Source of the DNA: Congeria kusceri
Taxonomy: Eukaryota; Mollusca; Bivalvia; Myida; Dreissenidae
Length of the DNA: 64,000 bases
Direction of reading: 5' to 3'
NCBI GenBank assembly: GCA_027627225.1
Contig: CM051033.1
Location: 45,904,516 to 45,968,515, forward strand
Of this stretch, positions 1 to 14,300 are shown piece after piece. A model generated the notes under the pieces. It was not told the origin of the DNA, did not search any database, and worked only from the letters and a program-made list of their open reading frames with translations. The position numbers were made by a program, and so were the translations under genes. The stretch's first letter is position 1, and each line of letters opens with the position of its first letter.

Positions 1-775
1 TTTATTCTATGTTTGATGCCTTATTCCAACTTCACATAATAGTATGTTTCCTGCATAGAATATTGCATGGTATGGTGTACTGTAAAAGTCATAAAATTGC
101 ATTATTTATGCCCTTTTGTAAGTTCAAAATTACACAAGTTATTGTCTTGAAACTTGGAATATATCTTTATCATCAACTCAAATATCAAGTGCCACATTCC
201 CCATAACTCAGTTTTGTATTTTGACATAGTTTTGCCCCTTTTTCACATAGATTTTCAGGTTGAAGTTTATATTCAAAATGTCTGTTACTTCAAAACTACA
301 AAAGTTAATCACTTGAAATTTGGAATATACCTTAAATGTCATCAACTCCATCAAGTGCCACATTCCCAATAACTCAGTTTTACAGTTTCATATTTTGACA
401 AAGTTATGCCCCTTTTTCATATAGATTTTCAGGTTAAAGTTTATAATTAAAACATTTGTAACTTCAAAATTACACAAGTTATTCACTTGAAAATTAGAAT
501 ATACCTTTGTCCTCAACTCCAACTTCAAGTTCTACATTCCCCATAACTCTGTTTTGTGTTTTGACAGATATATTCCCCTTTTTGCCTTAGATGTTCAGGT
601 CATGTCCCAGGTTATGTCCTCAGACTGTATTCAGTATTTATTCAGACAGAGATCAGACAGAATTCAGACTTGTGGTATCATGGGTGTATTTTCAACAATT
701 CTCACCAAATTGTTATTGAAGATTGTTTTTGACCTAGAGGGGGCATATATGTTTTACAAACAGCTCTTGTTTTAA
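1..775 (+). repeat. Dispersed repeat made of about 170-bp units
   Basis: Three to four diverged units follow each other. Each has a block like TTCAAAATTACACAAGTTAT (near 123, 290, 465), then a CCCCATAACTCAGTTTTGT block and a TATGCCCCTTTTTCA block. It ends with a non-repeated tail and GGGGGCATATATGTTTTACA near 737. The same tail recurs near 25800, so this is a dispersed family and not unique DNA. The short open frames here (60-73 codons) only reflect the repeat units. No gene is supported. Confidence 0.7.
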
Positions 776-2279
776 TAAATAGATTAACAAGCTTGTGATT
801 TGTTTCAAAGTATAACTTTTCTGCATCATGAAAATGTCTTAAGTCCGAATTTCCGCAACTTTTAAATGTCTAAGTGTCAGTATACCGCATACTCTCCGCA
901 TGTTCTCTGCATATAAGAAATTTCTCCGCAAAGCCAAAATCATGTGGAGAATCTGCGGAAACTGAAGATTTCCACAACATTTCCGCATATTTTCTGCATT
1001 TTCTCCGCTTCTTGAAATGCAATGCGGAAATCTAAGCTACGGTCATGGGCACTATGACTACATGTAATATAGAATAATGGTTTCCAACTTAATGACTCAG
1101 GAAAGAGTTGAGCTATTATAAAAAGGAATAATACATGGATACATTATAGCACAATTCTAAGTGGAATTGCATATGAGGGTGTGTGTTTTAGTGTCTTTTA
1201 TAAAAATTCTGACTTTCAGTGCGCTTTTTCATATGTCCGTATCCGCATCCTCGAATGCCTAAATCCACAGCCGCTAAAAAACCGAACAAGTTAAAACCGT
1301 ATAAACCTTTTCCATAATTATGTCCGCTGTCTACAAAGCGCATCTGGACGACAATGTATGTCACTCAGTAAGTTGAAAGAAGGCCGTTTATCAAAAGTAC
1401 CAGAAATTGTCCAGGAACAGCCAAATAACACCATATTATGCATGCATAAGACATCATAAGTATAATTTCTCCGTAATAACAAGTTACATTTGTAGAAACA
1501 TGAATAATGCCTTAGATATAAATGGTGGATAATGGCTCACAATCCCCCCCCCCTTGTTTATTATGTCGCATAATTGCATACAATACAAACTATCTACAAA
1601 ATTAAACATTAAAATGTTTGAATTATTCAAACTCATGGATATTTCTTCATTGGAAAAAAATAACAAAACTAAAATAGTCAATGGTAAATTGTATGCAAAT
1701 ACAAGGAAAGAGGCGTCCATATTGTAGTTCTTTTGCATACTGATGCAGACATATGGAAAAGCGGCTTTATGCATTTCTTTTGAGAAATTTGGTTTTCATG
1801 AAATGTTCCATGTTTCTTGTTAAGCTACTAATGTTGGCAGTAGTATTGGTTTAATTGACAAGTATAAAGTGAAACATACACACTAAGTAACACCTACAGG
1901 GTTTTATATTATTGGCGTTATTTTATATGTATTTCTCTAGTTATTTAAAGAATATGAATTGTTTCATTCAAATACAGTGTACATCAGTTAGGAAAACTAC
2001 TAAGTTTGTAGACAGGCACTGGACATAAAATAATTTGCATAAACATTTTTTTTACTTTAAATGAAATATACATATATTTAATGAAATGACAAAAATCACG
2101 TTCTTTTTAATGTTTTGTACTATCCACATATATAATGGCAATGCGCCAAATACATAAAAAAAAAAATTTGCACGCCATTTTATATTAATTTATCTCTGGT
2201 ATTAAAACAACTATGAATTTCTTTAAGCAAACAATTATTGTGTTTTCTTTACTTTTCACTGTACTGTTGTATGTTTCAG
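776..2279. other. Upstream DNA of the sacsin-like gene, no gene seen
   Basis: AT-rich sequence. Between about 840 and 1030 the short word CCGCA/GCGGA recurs many times on both strands (degenerate cryptic repeat). An 11-C run lies near 1543. The first recognised exon (2280) begins at a splice acceptor, so transcription must start further upstream, either here or outside the window; I could not identify a promoter or an earlier exon. Confidence 0.5.
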
Positions 2280-2328
2280 ATGCATAATTTACACACTGAT
2301 GTGATGTGTTAACAAAACAATGGGTTAA
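2280..2328 (+). promoter_or_regulatory. Upstream mini-ORFs in the leader
   Basis: ATG-TGT-TAA lies at 2304-2312 and ATG-GGT-TAA at 2320-2328, the second ending 4 bases before the main ATG. The longer frame from an ATG at 2280 shares the first stop. Both one-sense-codon mini-ORFs also occur in the paralogous exon at 61809 (as ATG-AGT-TAA and ATG-GGT-TAA). Such uORFs usually damp or condition translation of the main frame; that role here is inference. Confidence 0.5.
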
Positions 2329-2336
2329 CACCATGG
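2280..2336 (+). CDS. Exon 1 of sacsin-like gene: 5'UTR plus start codon
   Basis: The 57-bp exon lies between a pyrimidine tract ending TTTCAG (2274-2279) and a donor GTAAGTACCT (2337). The start codon is ATG 2333-2335 in the context CACCATGG, a near-ideal animal start context. The exon ends one base later, giving ATG-G, and the next exon starts with GT, so the split codon is GGT (Gly2). This phase fit, and an 88% identical exon with the same ends at 61809-61865, support the start. Upstream ATGs in the exon all terminate before it (see the uORF entry). It is too short to appear as an open frame. What could change it: an alternative 5' exon carrying an N-terminal extension. Confidence 0.78.
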
Positions 2337-5300
2337 GTAAGTACCTAAATAGGTATTATGGTGGCATATAGTATCTCCCATATTCATTTCATTTCTTGTG
2401 CGGGGCATACCTAAAAATAAATGTGTAAGATATTTTGGTATGAAACTTTATTTGTAACTAATTATGGAGATGAAATATATTGTACAAGAAACACAATTCT
2501 GTCTTCAATAAGTATTGCGATATTTTATTACCAATAATCAAACTGATCAAACTATATTGAGACTACACGCAAGGATGGTTTTGTATGCTAAGAAAGGGGG
2601 CGGGGCATATAGTAGTTGCACCGTCCTGGCCAGTTGGCTGAATAGTTCCAATTTTCGTTTCTGCTCCATAACTTCTAAATGCCTGGAAGGTTTTTAATAT
2701 TCCTTCAAATTATTATTTACAGTAACAAGATTATGTGTCGTTATATCAACCATGCTTGTCTTTTAAAAGTCAAATGCCAGGAAAGATTTTGTTTCTTGAA
2801 GTAATAATCCTGGAAGATTATTATTTCGCATGACCATATTATCTGGTATGGATGGATCTTCAGAAATTATGACCATCAGGAGATGGTATACAACAACGCA
2901 CAAGAACCAGGCCAGTAGCTTACATCACAAAGGTCACACTTGGAGACCAAACCAAAAAGACTTTGTAAACATAATCAGTTTGATGAGATTTGTGTATAAG
3001 ACAAAAACATAACTCTGTATTGAATTTTAATTGATCTATGGCCCTTTTTTGACTTAGAATTTTGCTTTTGCATTTTTATTTAGGTTCATTTTTCCTTCAG
3101 TTTTTGCAGACAATTAGTTGAGAAGGTTTTGTGCAATCATTATGAAACTTTACCGAAATATTAGTAAAAGGAAGGTTCATTTTGATTTTCAGCATGACAG
3201 CTCTTACCGTACTTAAGGTTATGCCCCTTTTTAGCTCACCTGAGCACAACGTGCTCATGGTGAGCTTTTGTGATTGCCTTTTGTCCACCGTTCGTCGTCC
3301 GCCGTACGTAATGTGTAGTCAACATTTACCTCGTTAACACTCTAGAGGCCACATTTATTGGCCAATCTTCATGAAACTTGGTAAGAACATGTGACCCAAT
3401 GATATCTCGGTTGAGTTCAAATCTGGATCAAAAACTAGGTCACTAGGTCAAATTGAAGAAAAAGCTTGTTAACATTCTAGAAGTCACATTTTTTGCCCAA
3501 TCTTCATGAAACTTGGTCAGAACATTTTTCTTAATGGTAAATCAGCCAAGTTTGAATCTGGGTCATGTGGGATCAAAAACTAGGTCACTAGGTCATATTG
3601 AAGAAATAGCTTGTTAACACTCTAGAAGTTACATTATTTGCCCAATCGTCATGAAACTTGGTCAGAACATTTGTCCCAATGGTATCTCGGCCGAGTTCGA
3701 ATCGGAGTCATGTGGGGTAAAAAACTAGGTCACTAGGTAAAATTGAAGAAAGCTTCAATTTTAATATGTACTTCCCAAATTTTGAATGTCTTTTGTCACT
3801 TAAGTTTTTCAAACCATGATGTTTAATGCCGCATTTCCATCAGTCCGTATCAGTATATCCATATCCGTATAAAAATCTAACACATGGAAAATTGTTCGAC
3901 TAATGAAACTCAGGTGAGCGACCCAGGGCCATTTGGCCCTCTTTTTTAAAAATAGTTCAAAGAAGACTTGAGACGTTTTTGCGCAATCTTTCGTAAACAT
4001 TAGGAAATTGTAAGTTGGCATAAAAGGAACATTAAGTTTGGTTTTCGGCATAATTATGTTATGCCCGTTTCAAAAAAAGTTGAAATAAGGCTTGTGCATA
4101 CAATAAGTTGAGAAGATTTTGTGCAATCAGTATGAAACTTTAGGGAAGTGTAAGTAGACTTGCTCTTATCGTATTTGAGCTATAACCTTTTTAAAATGTT
4201 CAAGTAAGTCTTGTGCAGACAATTACTTGATAAGTTTTTGTGCAGTCATTAGGAAACTTTAGGGAAGTGTTAGTAGGCATAAAAGGAAGATTAAGTTCGA
4301 TTTTTCGGCATAATTGCTCTTATTGTACTTGAGTTGTGCTCCGTCAGGCGACACGTCCGATTCGCAGAGTTCTAGTTTAATAAGGTACACTTATTAGCAT
4401 ATATTGGAAAAACAGCCTTCAGACTTAGTACTTATTACTGACTTTAAAAATGTTTTGAGCTAGTGGCGTCACTTGATCGTAGGATGTTAATTAGAAGAGC
4501 TGTAGAATCTACCCACAAAAAGCAGGTGTGACAAATACATGTGTGTTTCAATGTCTTATATCCATTCCTTTTCTATGCTTTAAACTCATTTGCTGACAAG
4601 TACATGTGTGTTCTCAATGCCTTAAAGTTTCCCCTTAAACTCGTTTAAGGCCCCTTTCTAAATAAATACAGATACAAATTAAAACTAAAAAATATTATCA
4701 ACGTTTCTCGAATAAATTTTGCGAGTATCAACAATATATTGATGAAATTTTAAGACAAATATATTAACGAAGAAAAAAAACTGTATATGGGTATACACGC
4801 TTCCAGTAGGATTCAAACTAATGACTACAAAATCGTGCGCTTCAATGAAAACTTTCCTACGCTAAATGGCATCTATAAATGGCGTACATGCGCATAACAG
4901 TACATAATCTAGATTTCCTTCATATTGATTTTATTACTGCTAATAGTTTTCCCGCCCCTGCACAAGTGTCATCGATCATGACCACGGTTTATATAATAAA
5001 TAGATATATGCTTGTCAAATGTTTATTGCAACAAGACCATTAGTATTTAACAATGCTTCATTAATATTTCTCTGTATATGAACATTATTATTGTAAATGT
5101 AATTGTCGACTTTCCATCGAAACGCCCCTTCAACAAGTATATGTATGTTCTCAATGTTCTGGAATCTTTCCTTGGCACGTACATGTATGTTTAAGTTTAC
5201 CCTTTACGTATGTGTTCTCAATACCATCAATTCCTTCCCTACAAGTAAATGTATGTTCTCTATGCCATGAATATTGTCCTTGTCCTTGTCAAATCCATGT

Positions 5301-8300
5301 ACATTCTCAGTTCCCTGAATTCTTACTTGACAAGTACATGTATGTTCAAAATGCCCTGAATTCACTGCGTGTCAGGTACATGTGTATTTGCAATGCCATG
5401 CCTTTCTTCCTTTTCAGGTGTATGTTTTCAATACCCAATAGTCTCAATAGTCCTTTTATGACAATGTAAAATCTCAATGCCTTTAAATCTTCTCTTACAA
5501 GTACATTCATGTTCTCAATGCTTTAAATTCTCCCCTTGATAAGTTAACGTATGTTCTCAATGCCTTCAAATCTCCCCTTGAAAAGCAAATGTATGTTCTC
5601 AATGTATTAAAAATCTCTTGACAGGTATATGTATTTTTTTAATGCCTAAAAATCTCCCCATGACAAGTGCATACATGTTCCTTATGGCTTCAAATCCTTT
5701 CTTGATGAGCATTGTATTTCTTTATGCTTTCAAACTCCAGGTGACTCTGACTCTGAATCTGATGCGGAGTACGCGGGAATAGAGCAGCCCCCTGTGCTCC
5801 ATCAGCTGAGGAGGATCCTGGATGAGTACAGGAATGATGTGCAGATCATCAAGGTAAGGTACATTGATAGCCAGTAACAGTTATCATTGGCTCGTATAAC
5901 ATCTGGAATAATCTTGTCCTGTAAGTACAAGAATCGTCTTCATTCACATGGTCAAGTCCAGAACAGTCTGTTAGGTTCTGATTATGCATGATATACTCAG
6001 ACACAGTATTCATCTGGTTTGAAATCTGTTTTTATGCCCCTGGCATAAAGTGATTGTCCTGTCCGTCCGTCCATCTTTAAGCCCGTCCTTCCGTCCGTCC
6101 ATGATAAGGTTAAGTAGATGACAAGTGTTGATAATGACCATCTCCGATCCACCCATATCACCCAACCTCGCTTTGACCTTTAACTTTACCAAATTTGGAC
6201 TTGTAATAATTCAAAAGTGCCATTTCTTGGATAACTACATTTTACCGTTTCGTCTATCACCAACTTTTACCTTTACCTTCACCTAATTTGAACTTATAAT
6301 AAATTGAATGGGCTATTTCTTGTTTGTTGGTTAACTAGCTTTAACCGTTTCGTCTAGCACAAGCACTGCTTGCTACAGCACTTGGATACTTACAGAGTTG
6401 TTGCTTATTTCCATTACCAATCCACCCATATCCCCCAATCATACTTTGACCTTGGACTAATTTTGAATAATGGAAATGGGCTGTCAAGCACTAACTAGGG
6501 GCATTTGTGTTTATCGAACACATTGTCTTGTTTTATTTAACATGCGATAATATATTTATGATATTGTTTGTTATTTATTTGAAGCTTGTTTTGCACTTTG
6601 AGATAACATCGTGTGAGATCACTATAAGCATTACGTTGATGGATTTTAGGAACTGGTGCAAAATGCAGATGATGCAGGGGCTACAGAGCTGAAAGTTTTG
6701 TACCAGGGCGACTCTTTCAACAATGAGGATGGAGGCAAAAAAGCAAGATTTAGAAAGTTCTTCCAGGTATTTTTAATATTCCAAAATAAGTTTTTCAAAA
6801 AATATAAGACTAAGATTTGTGATTCATAATCCATTATCCTTTACGTGTATGTTAATGGTGTTGTTCGCTTAGTATATATTAACACCAGGGAATCATTTCT
6901 TGCAAAACAACAACACAGCAACAATATGAAATCCAAAGGTACAGTATTAGCTTAAAATATGTATGTTATAAAATGTATACAATTTACACTTCATTGTTGA
7001 AAAAGTACCGTCACTTTGAAATGAATTTGAACCTTAAGTAAAATACTCGGTATATGTAACTTTGTATTACTTAGAACTTTTCTTTGTTTACTGTGTGTCA
7101 GACATTATTTAAACATACACATTTTAAAACATGTAATTGTTTGGCTTTTATGTGAAGTAAAGGATTAGAGCCATTTATGTTGGGTTAACATACATTTAAA
7201 AATGGCCTGTATTATTATAGGCTCCAGCTCTTGTGTTTTACAACAATGCGGAGTTCACAGAAGTGGACTGGAAAGGTATACGCCAGATTTACAGCAGCAA
7301 CAAGGCAGATGATCCCATGAAAATTGGGAAATTTGGCTTGGGCTTCAAGTCTGTATTTCATCTTACAGGTAAGCTATATACAATACAAAAGTCCATTTTA
7401 AAACAAGACATATTATTAGCTCACCTATGCACAAAGTGCTAAAGGGTGAGCTATTGTGGTCAGTCACCGTCCGTCGTCAACAATTTACTAAAACAAATTT
7501 GTCTGTGAAACCACTTGGGGGATTTTATTAAAAACTTTGAAAATCAGCTGGATTTCAAAAAATTCACCGAAATGCTCCTTGGGTGACCATTTACTAATGT
7601 TCTTGAAATAATTTTGATTCGTTAAAACATGGCCACCAGGGAAGGGAGTTGGTAAGTTTTCCTTATATGGCTATCTTAAAGACTTAGAAAATGTTCTTGT
7701 TAGAATCTGTTGTCTTAAACCGCTTGCTGGATTTCAAACTTATTTCACCGAAATATTCCTTGTATTACCATTTACAAAATGCCTTCAGATTATTCTGATT
7801 CGTTAAAAAATATGGCCACAAGAGGGTGGGGCTGTTTTCCTTAAATGGCTATATTGAAAACTTGGAAATCTTCTGGTCTAAAACCTCTTGCTGGATTTCG
7901 AAATTTCACAGAAATGGTCCTTGGTTGTTTATCTACCGAAATTCCTTCAAATTATTGTGATTCATTAATAAACATTTACTGCCATGTGCGGGGCATTTTT
8001 CCTGAAAGGGCTATATTGAAAGCTATGAAAATCTTCTGAAACCACTGGCTGGATTTCGAAATAATGTCATGTAAATGTTCCTTGGGTGACTACGTGCCAA
8101 ATTCTTTCAAACGATTTTTTTTTTGCTAAAAAGTTTATGTCAGGTGTCCATCATTGATGTTCGTTGTTAATGTTTTACTGCAACATCTCGGACCACGCTA
8201 TAATTGTTTACAAGCTATTATATGTAATTAAATTCAGGTGAGCGACCCAGGGTCATTTTGGCCCTTGTGTTATGTTTATGGTCCCGAAGGAGGGAGCATA

Positions 8301-11300
8301 TAGTTGCTGATTTGTCCAGCCATTAGAATTCGTATTAAACTGCCATTCAGTTTTGTCTGGATTTCAAATGCATTTCCCCCCATTCTTTCAGTCTGTCCTT
8401 TCCTCACTCCTTCCGTCCGTCCGGAATTTTGTTTCTGCGCGAGATGTCATGAAAAAATGAAACTTTATATGTAGCTTCCCTACTAAGAGAACATGTGGCG
8501 CATATTGTCAGGTCTTTCCGGCCTGTCGATTTTTCATGGAGTTTATCCTTTAATTATCAACAGTATACGTTAATAGGAAATTTTTATTTTCGCACGTGAT
8601 CTTTGGAACAGATTAATAAATTTCATTGAAACTATAGACAGTATCCCTGAAAGAGGACATGCACATAATGTCTGTTTCTTTTAATAGGATAATTTGTCAG
8701 ATAGGTATTTCCCTTTTAGTCCTCATGGTGAGCTTTTGTGGTCACCTTTTGTCCGTCCTTCGTTTTTCGTAGTGCGTCTTCAACATTTACATTTACCTCG
8801 TTTAAACTCTAGAGGCCACATTTATTGGCCAGTCTTCATGAAACTTGGTCAGAACATTTGATCCAATGATATCTCGGTTGAGTTCAAATCTGGGTCATGT
8901 GGTTCAAAAACAAGGTCACTTCTTGAAACTTGCGCTGAATACTTGTTCTAATGATATCTTAGCCGAGTTAGAAAATGGTTGCCCTCTGTTGAAAAAGATG
9001 GCCGCCAGTGAGCGGGGCAGTTTTCCTTATATGGCTATATTGAAAACTATAAAGCTCTAGAACATTTGTCCCAATGATATCTCGGCCGAGTTTGAATCTG
9101 GGTCATGTGGGATCAAAAACTAGGTCACTAGGTCAAATTGAAGAAAAAGCTCGTTCACATTCTTGAAGTCAAATTTTTTGCCCAATCTTCATGAAACTTG
9201 GTAAGAACATTTGTCTTAATGGTATCTCGGCCAAGTTCGAATCTGGGTCATATGGGGTCAACAACTAGGTAACTAGGTCAAGAAGTTACACTATTTGCTC
9301 AATCGTCATGAAACTTGGTCAGAACATTTGTCCCAATGGTACCTCGGCCGAGTTGGAATCTGGGTCATGTGGGGTCAAAAACTAGGTCACTAGGTCAAAT
9401 TAAAGAAAAAGCTATGACATTTTATTTGGATATTTTTGTTGTCGTGCATGATCTCAAGAACTAGTAACAACTTTTTATGCAGCATCCCAACTAAGAGGAT
9501 ATGCTTATTGGTGCATAAACCTAAAACGGACTTAAAATGTTAACCCAGGTCAAAGAACAACGTCACATTTAGTGCTCAATGTTCCAAATTGGCTTTTTGC
9601 TTATCCGAACAATAATTTGGCCATGGGTTTAGGGATTTTCACATGACTGGGCACATATATTTGCCGAAATGAGACGGCATGTCACACCCATGTACCAGGA
9701 CTGTAGGTCCAAGGTCAAGGTCGTATTAAATGTCCAAGGTCAAATGCTTTTTTTTCTTGATCAGACATAACTTGGCCTTCGATGGGTGGATTTTACATTT
9801 ATTTGCCCAAACATTTACCTCAACAAGACAGCGTGTTGCGTGAATGAATCAGGTCCATAGGTTAAATGTCAAGGCCAGCATGAGAGATTGAAGCAGTTTT
9901 GGAGAGTATCCATCGGTTGTAGCGATAGTTGTGTTTGATGAAGTTATGCCCTTGTAATTGCTTTTCTGCTCTTGTCCCCTCTAACCCCTTTCACAATGTT
10001 AATAAATTAATAGTAAATGTTTATTAATTTGTCTATTTGTGCAACCATCATTTTGTTCCAGTCCAATGGTTTTATGGAATAAAGTGTCCTTTAAAACATT
10101 AAATATGCTTGCTAGTTCCAAGCTCAATTTTAAATTTGTTCGACCTGTTTTGTTCCTATGAATTTTGATGGAGTCGTCTCCTCGTTATTGCTGTGAAATT
10201 TAGTTATGTGCGCTTATTCATTGTAATACCTTTTCATATTAAATGGCACTTACATTTTTAAGTACAAGTCTGCCCGAATGTAAAGAACGCATGTCATGGA
10301 ATAGTACAAAATATCAATAAAGACCATGCCAATGTTATCAATAAAGACCATGCCGCTGTTATCAATAAAGACCATGCAGCTGTTATCAATAAAAACCATG
10401 CTGCTGTTATCAATAAAGACCATGCCCTGTTAATATTTGTCTGTTGTTAGTTAACCTGAGCACAAAGTGCTCAAGGGTGAGCTATTTTGGTCAATCGCCG
10501 TGCTGCATCCTTTGCCCTCATATAGCTATTTAGGTAACTTTCACAATCTCGTAGGAAAGAACTTGCTGTATTTCACCCTTTACCAAATTCTTTCAAATAA
10601 TTTTAATTGGTTAAAAACATGGCTGCCAGGGCTGGGGAAGTTTGACCGTATATGGCTTTACAGGCAACTTTGACAATGTCCTCGTCAGAAACCGCTCTAT
10701 GGATTTCCCCCAATAATTTCAAAGAAATGTTTCTTGGATGACCCTCTATGAGATTCCTTCAAATAATGTTTATTCGTTTAAAAACATGGCCGCCAGGGGG
10801 TGAGGACATGTACCCTTGAATAGCTATATAGGCATCTCTGCCCATCTTCCAGTCAGAAACCACTTGCTGGATTTGGATGTATTTTCATAAAAATGTTCCG
10901 TGGGTGACCCTTTACCAAATTCTTTTAAATAATTTCGATTTGTCAAAAAGCATGGCCGTCTGGGGTTGGGGAACTTTTACCGTATATGGCCATATAGGCA
11001 ACTTTGCCAATCCTCTTCTGGCTGGATTTCGAAATAATCTCATTGATATGTTTCATAGATGGCATTCTACCACATTATTTCAAATAATTTTGATTCGTTT
11101 AGAAACATGGCTGCCAAGGGGTATGAAACAACAGTTTCAAATGCTAATATTGATCTGGGGTCGTATTCTGAAACATTCTTAGAATTTCTGCTAAGAATTT
11201 TCTGTATCTTAATTTTTAGCTAAGATATGTAAGACTTTTCTATATTTTAATTTTTAGCTAAGATATGTATTTTCTTAGTTTTTATACGTTTGAAAAATGG

Positions 11301-14300
11301 CCGTATTATGGGAACGCCATAGCAGGCAGGGGGGTGGACGGGCGGTGGAAGATCTTTGTATGGAGCATAACTTTGTCCAGCGTGGATGGATTTTCAAATA
11401 ACTTGACAGAAGTGATAAGCATGATGAGACGGAGTGTCGCGCGTAAGGACCAGGAGGCCGTTTTATCAACGGGTCGTAGGGCAGTTGTACGTAAGATTCG
11501 GTCGTATGACAGTCGTAAGACCGGTGGACCGTTTTATCAACACAATCGCAGCTACGATGTCATAAGATTTTTGCTAAAATTTACGACTGGTAGAAGGCAC
11601 TGTTAGCGGTCGTAGATATGGCTACTTCATGTCAAATCACAGGCAAAGCATTAATAAAAATATGCATTTAAAACGTTTATAGCATTAAAAATAATTTAAA
11701 ACAATCAAATAGTACCTGTGCCATCAGGAAACAGTGTTATTTTGGCCGATTAACACAGTAAGCACCGATCATATATAAGTAATGAGGTTGCATTGCTGGA
11801 AAAATTAGATTCTACAGTTTGCATCCACTTGAAGTTTGAATGTCGGCTTGTTGCTGCTTGTCTATGATTCGGAAATCGTCTTACCTCGAAAGTTTAAAAT
11901 CCAAATTAATCCATCGTTAGTAACACAACACAAGAAACATATGATAAGCGATTTTCATACATCCACAAAGAATTAATAGATATAATTCATTTCATAAAAT
12001 TAAAACATAACCTGAAAGGTTATCATAAGTGTACACATTGTCATCAAAATGACATCACAGAATGAAGATGACGTGTTTGTCTTTGAAAATCATCCACAGT
12101 GGCGTAGCTACAGTACATAAATGGACATACCCTTTTACAATATATATATTATTTCAGAATGAAAATATATTATCCAAAATGCCATATTGTCAATTTTATT
12201 AGTCTTAAACATTGTAACTTTCATCATTTAGAAGAAAATAATAATTCTATACTGTATAGATTACCATTCGTAATCAAACTATGGTTAGCTACGCTAGTGT
12301 AAACTCTGTTGCGTCATACAGTTGGTCGCTTCTAAGAATTGTTGACTGAAAATATTTTACAATGACATTTTAAAGAAGATTAATAGATCGTCACGTTCAA
12401 CGTTATAAATGGTAACACAGAAAATTGATATGCATTCACGCGGTAACAGTAAAAATTATAATTATCGTTATGTAAGTATTAAAACTCGATTTTGTCTTAA
12501 TATATCTGGCTAGTTCTGCAGTAATAATTAGACGAGTGTAATTCTACTTAGCAGTTTAAACTTTAATCATTAAAACAATCTAGGAACTAGATCTAATCAG
12601 ATTTTAAACGTAAAAAAAAATCGGAAAGATGTCATGTGACTTTCAGACTGGTTTAACGTTTTTCACGTCGTAAGTGGATCAATAATCTTAGCTGCGACCG
12701 GACATTTACGATCACCTTCATAACACGGTTGTACGCTGGTCGCAAGGGCGGTCGTAAACCCCAGACTTAAGATAAGATCAGTTTAAGATCTGTTGATAAA
12801 ACGGCCTCCTGGTCCTTAGGTCCAAGGTCAAAGGTCAAATATAGGAATTCAATCCTTAAAACTTTGTCCAGAGCATAACTTTGTCCAGCCTTGATGGATT
12901 TTCAAATACCTTGGCAGAAGTGATAAGACGGAGTGTTGCGCGCAAATACCAGGTCCCTAGGCTCAAGGTCAAGGTCACAATTCAAGGTCAAAGTCAAATA
13001 TAAGAAATAAATCCGTAACACTGTCCAGAGCATGACTTTGTCCAGCCTGGATGGATTTTCCAATTACTTTGCAGAAGTGATAAGCAAATTGAGACGGAGT
13101 GTCGCGCACAAGAACCAGGCTCCTACTTCCAAGGGAAAGGTCACAATTCAAGGTCAAAGGTCAAATATAAGAAATCAATCCTTACCACATAGTCCGGAGC
13201 ATATCTTTGTCAAGCATGGATGGATTTCTCAATAATTTGGCAGAAGTGACAAGCTTAGTGAGACACTGTGTGTTGTGCTCAAGAACCGGGTCCCTAGGTT
13301 CAAGGTCATGGTCACAATCCAAGGTCAAATGTCACATTTAAGAAATCAGTCCTAAATAATTTGTCCGGACCATATCTTTGTCCAGCAGGGATGGATTTTC
13401 AAATAACGTGGCAGAAGTGACAAGCATGATGAGACGGAGTGTCGCAAGCAAAAAACCAGGTCCCTAGGTCCAAGGTCAAGGTCACATTTCAAGGTAGAAT
13501 TTAAGAAATCAATTGCAAACACTTTGTCTGGAGTATATCTTTGTCCGGCCTGGATGGATTTTCAAATAAGTTGGCAGAAGTGACAAGCATGGTGATTCGG
13601 AGTGTCGTGCGCAGAACAAGGTCCCTAGGTCCAAGGTCAAGGTCACAATTCAAGGTCAAAGGTCAAATATTGAAATCAATCCTTAACAGTTAATCCAGAG
13701 CATATCTTCGTCCAGCATGGATGGATTTTCAAATAACTTGGCAGAAGTGACAAGCATAGTGAGATATAGAGTCGCGCGCAAGAACCAGGTCCCTAGGTCC
13801 TAGGTCAAGGTCACACTTCAGGGTCAAAGACGTAGTGGCAGCGTCAACATTTCGTTTCCGCTCTCTCGAGAACATATTGAGCTATTGTTATGAAACTTCA
13901 CACATAGATACCTTATTGCAAGACCTTCCTTTGGATTGCATATGGGGTGGGTGGTGTCAAGGTCAAGGTCACTGTTACTAAAAATAGAAAAACGGTTTCA
14001 CCTCTATAACTTGAGAACGCATTGAGATATTTTAATGAAACTTACATAGATACCTTATATTGATACCTCTCTTGGAATCGCATATGGGGTGGGTGGGGTC
14101 AAGGTGAAAGTCACTGTTACTAAAAATTGAAAAACAGTTTTGGTTCAATAACACCATTACTAAAAATGGAAACATGGTTTCCGCTCAATAACTTAAGAAC
14201 ACATGGAGATATTTTAATGAAACTTTATACATAGATACCTTATATTGAGATCTCGCTTGGGATTGCATATAGAGTTGATGGGGTCAAGGTCACTTTTACT

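Larger units (their letters stand above)
2337..5740 (+). other. Intron 1 of sacsin-like gene
   Basis: GTAAGTACCT donor and a CTTTCAAACTCCAG acceptor. It is filled by dispersed repeats (3010-4378) and by a degenerate tandem array (4525-5735) that reaches the acceptor. No coding exon was recognised inside; short open frames at 2515-2697 and 2830-3012 have no family resemblance. Confidence 0.65.

Noticed and set aside
10332..10429. CRISPR-like array (24-bp repeats)
   Set aside because: Units are contiguous without spacers and the DNA is from an animal genome; it is a minisatellite.
11265..11606. 113-codon plus-strand frame
   Set aside because: It spans the junction of a tandem repeat and a TIR element, so it cannot be an ancestral gene.
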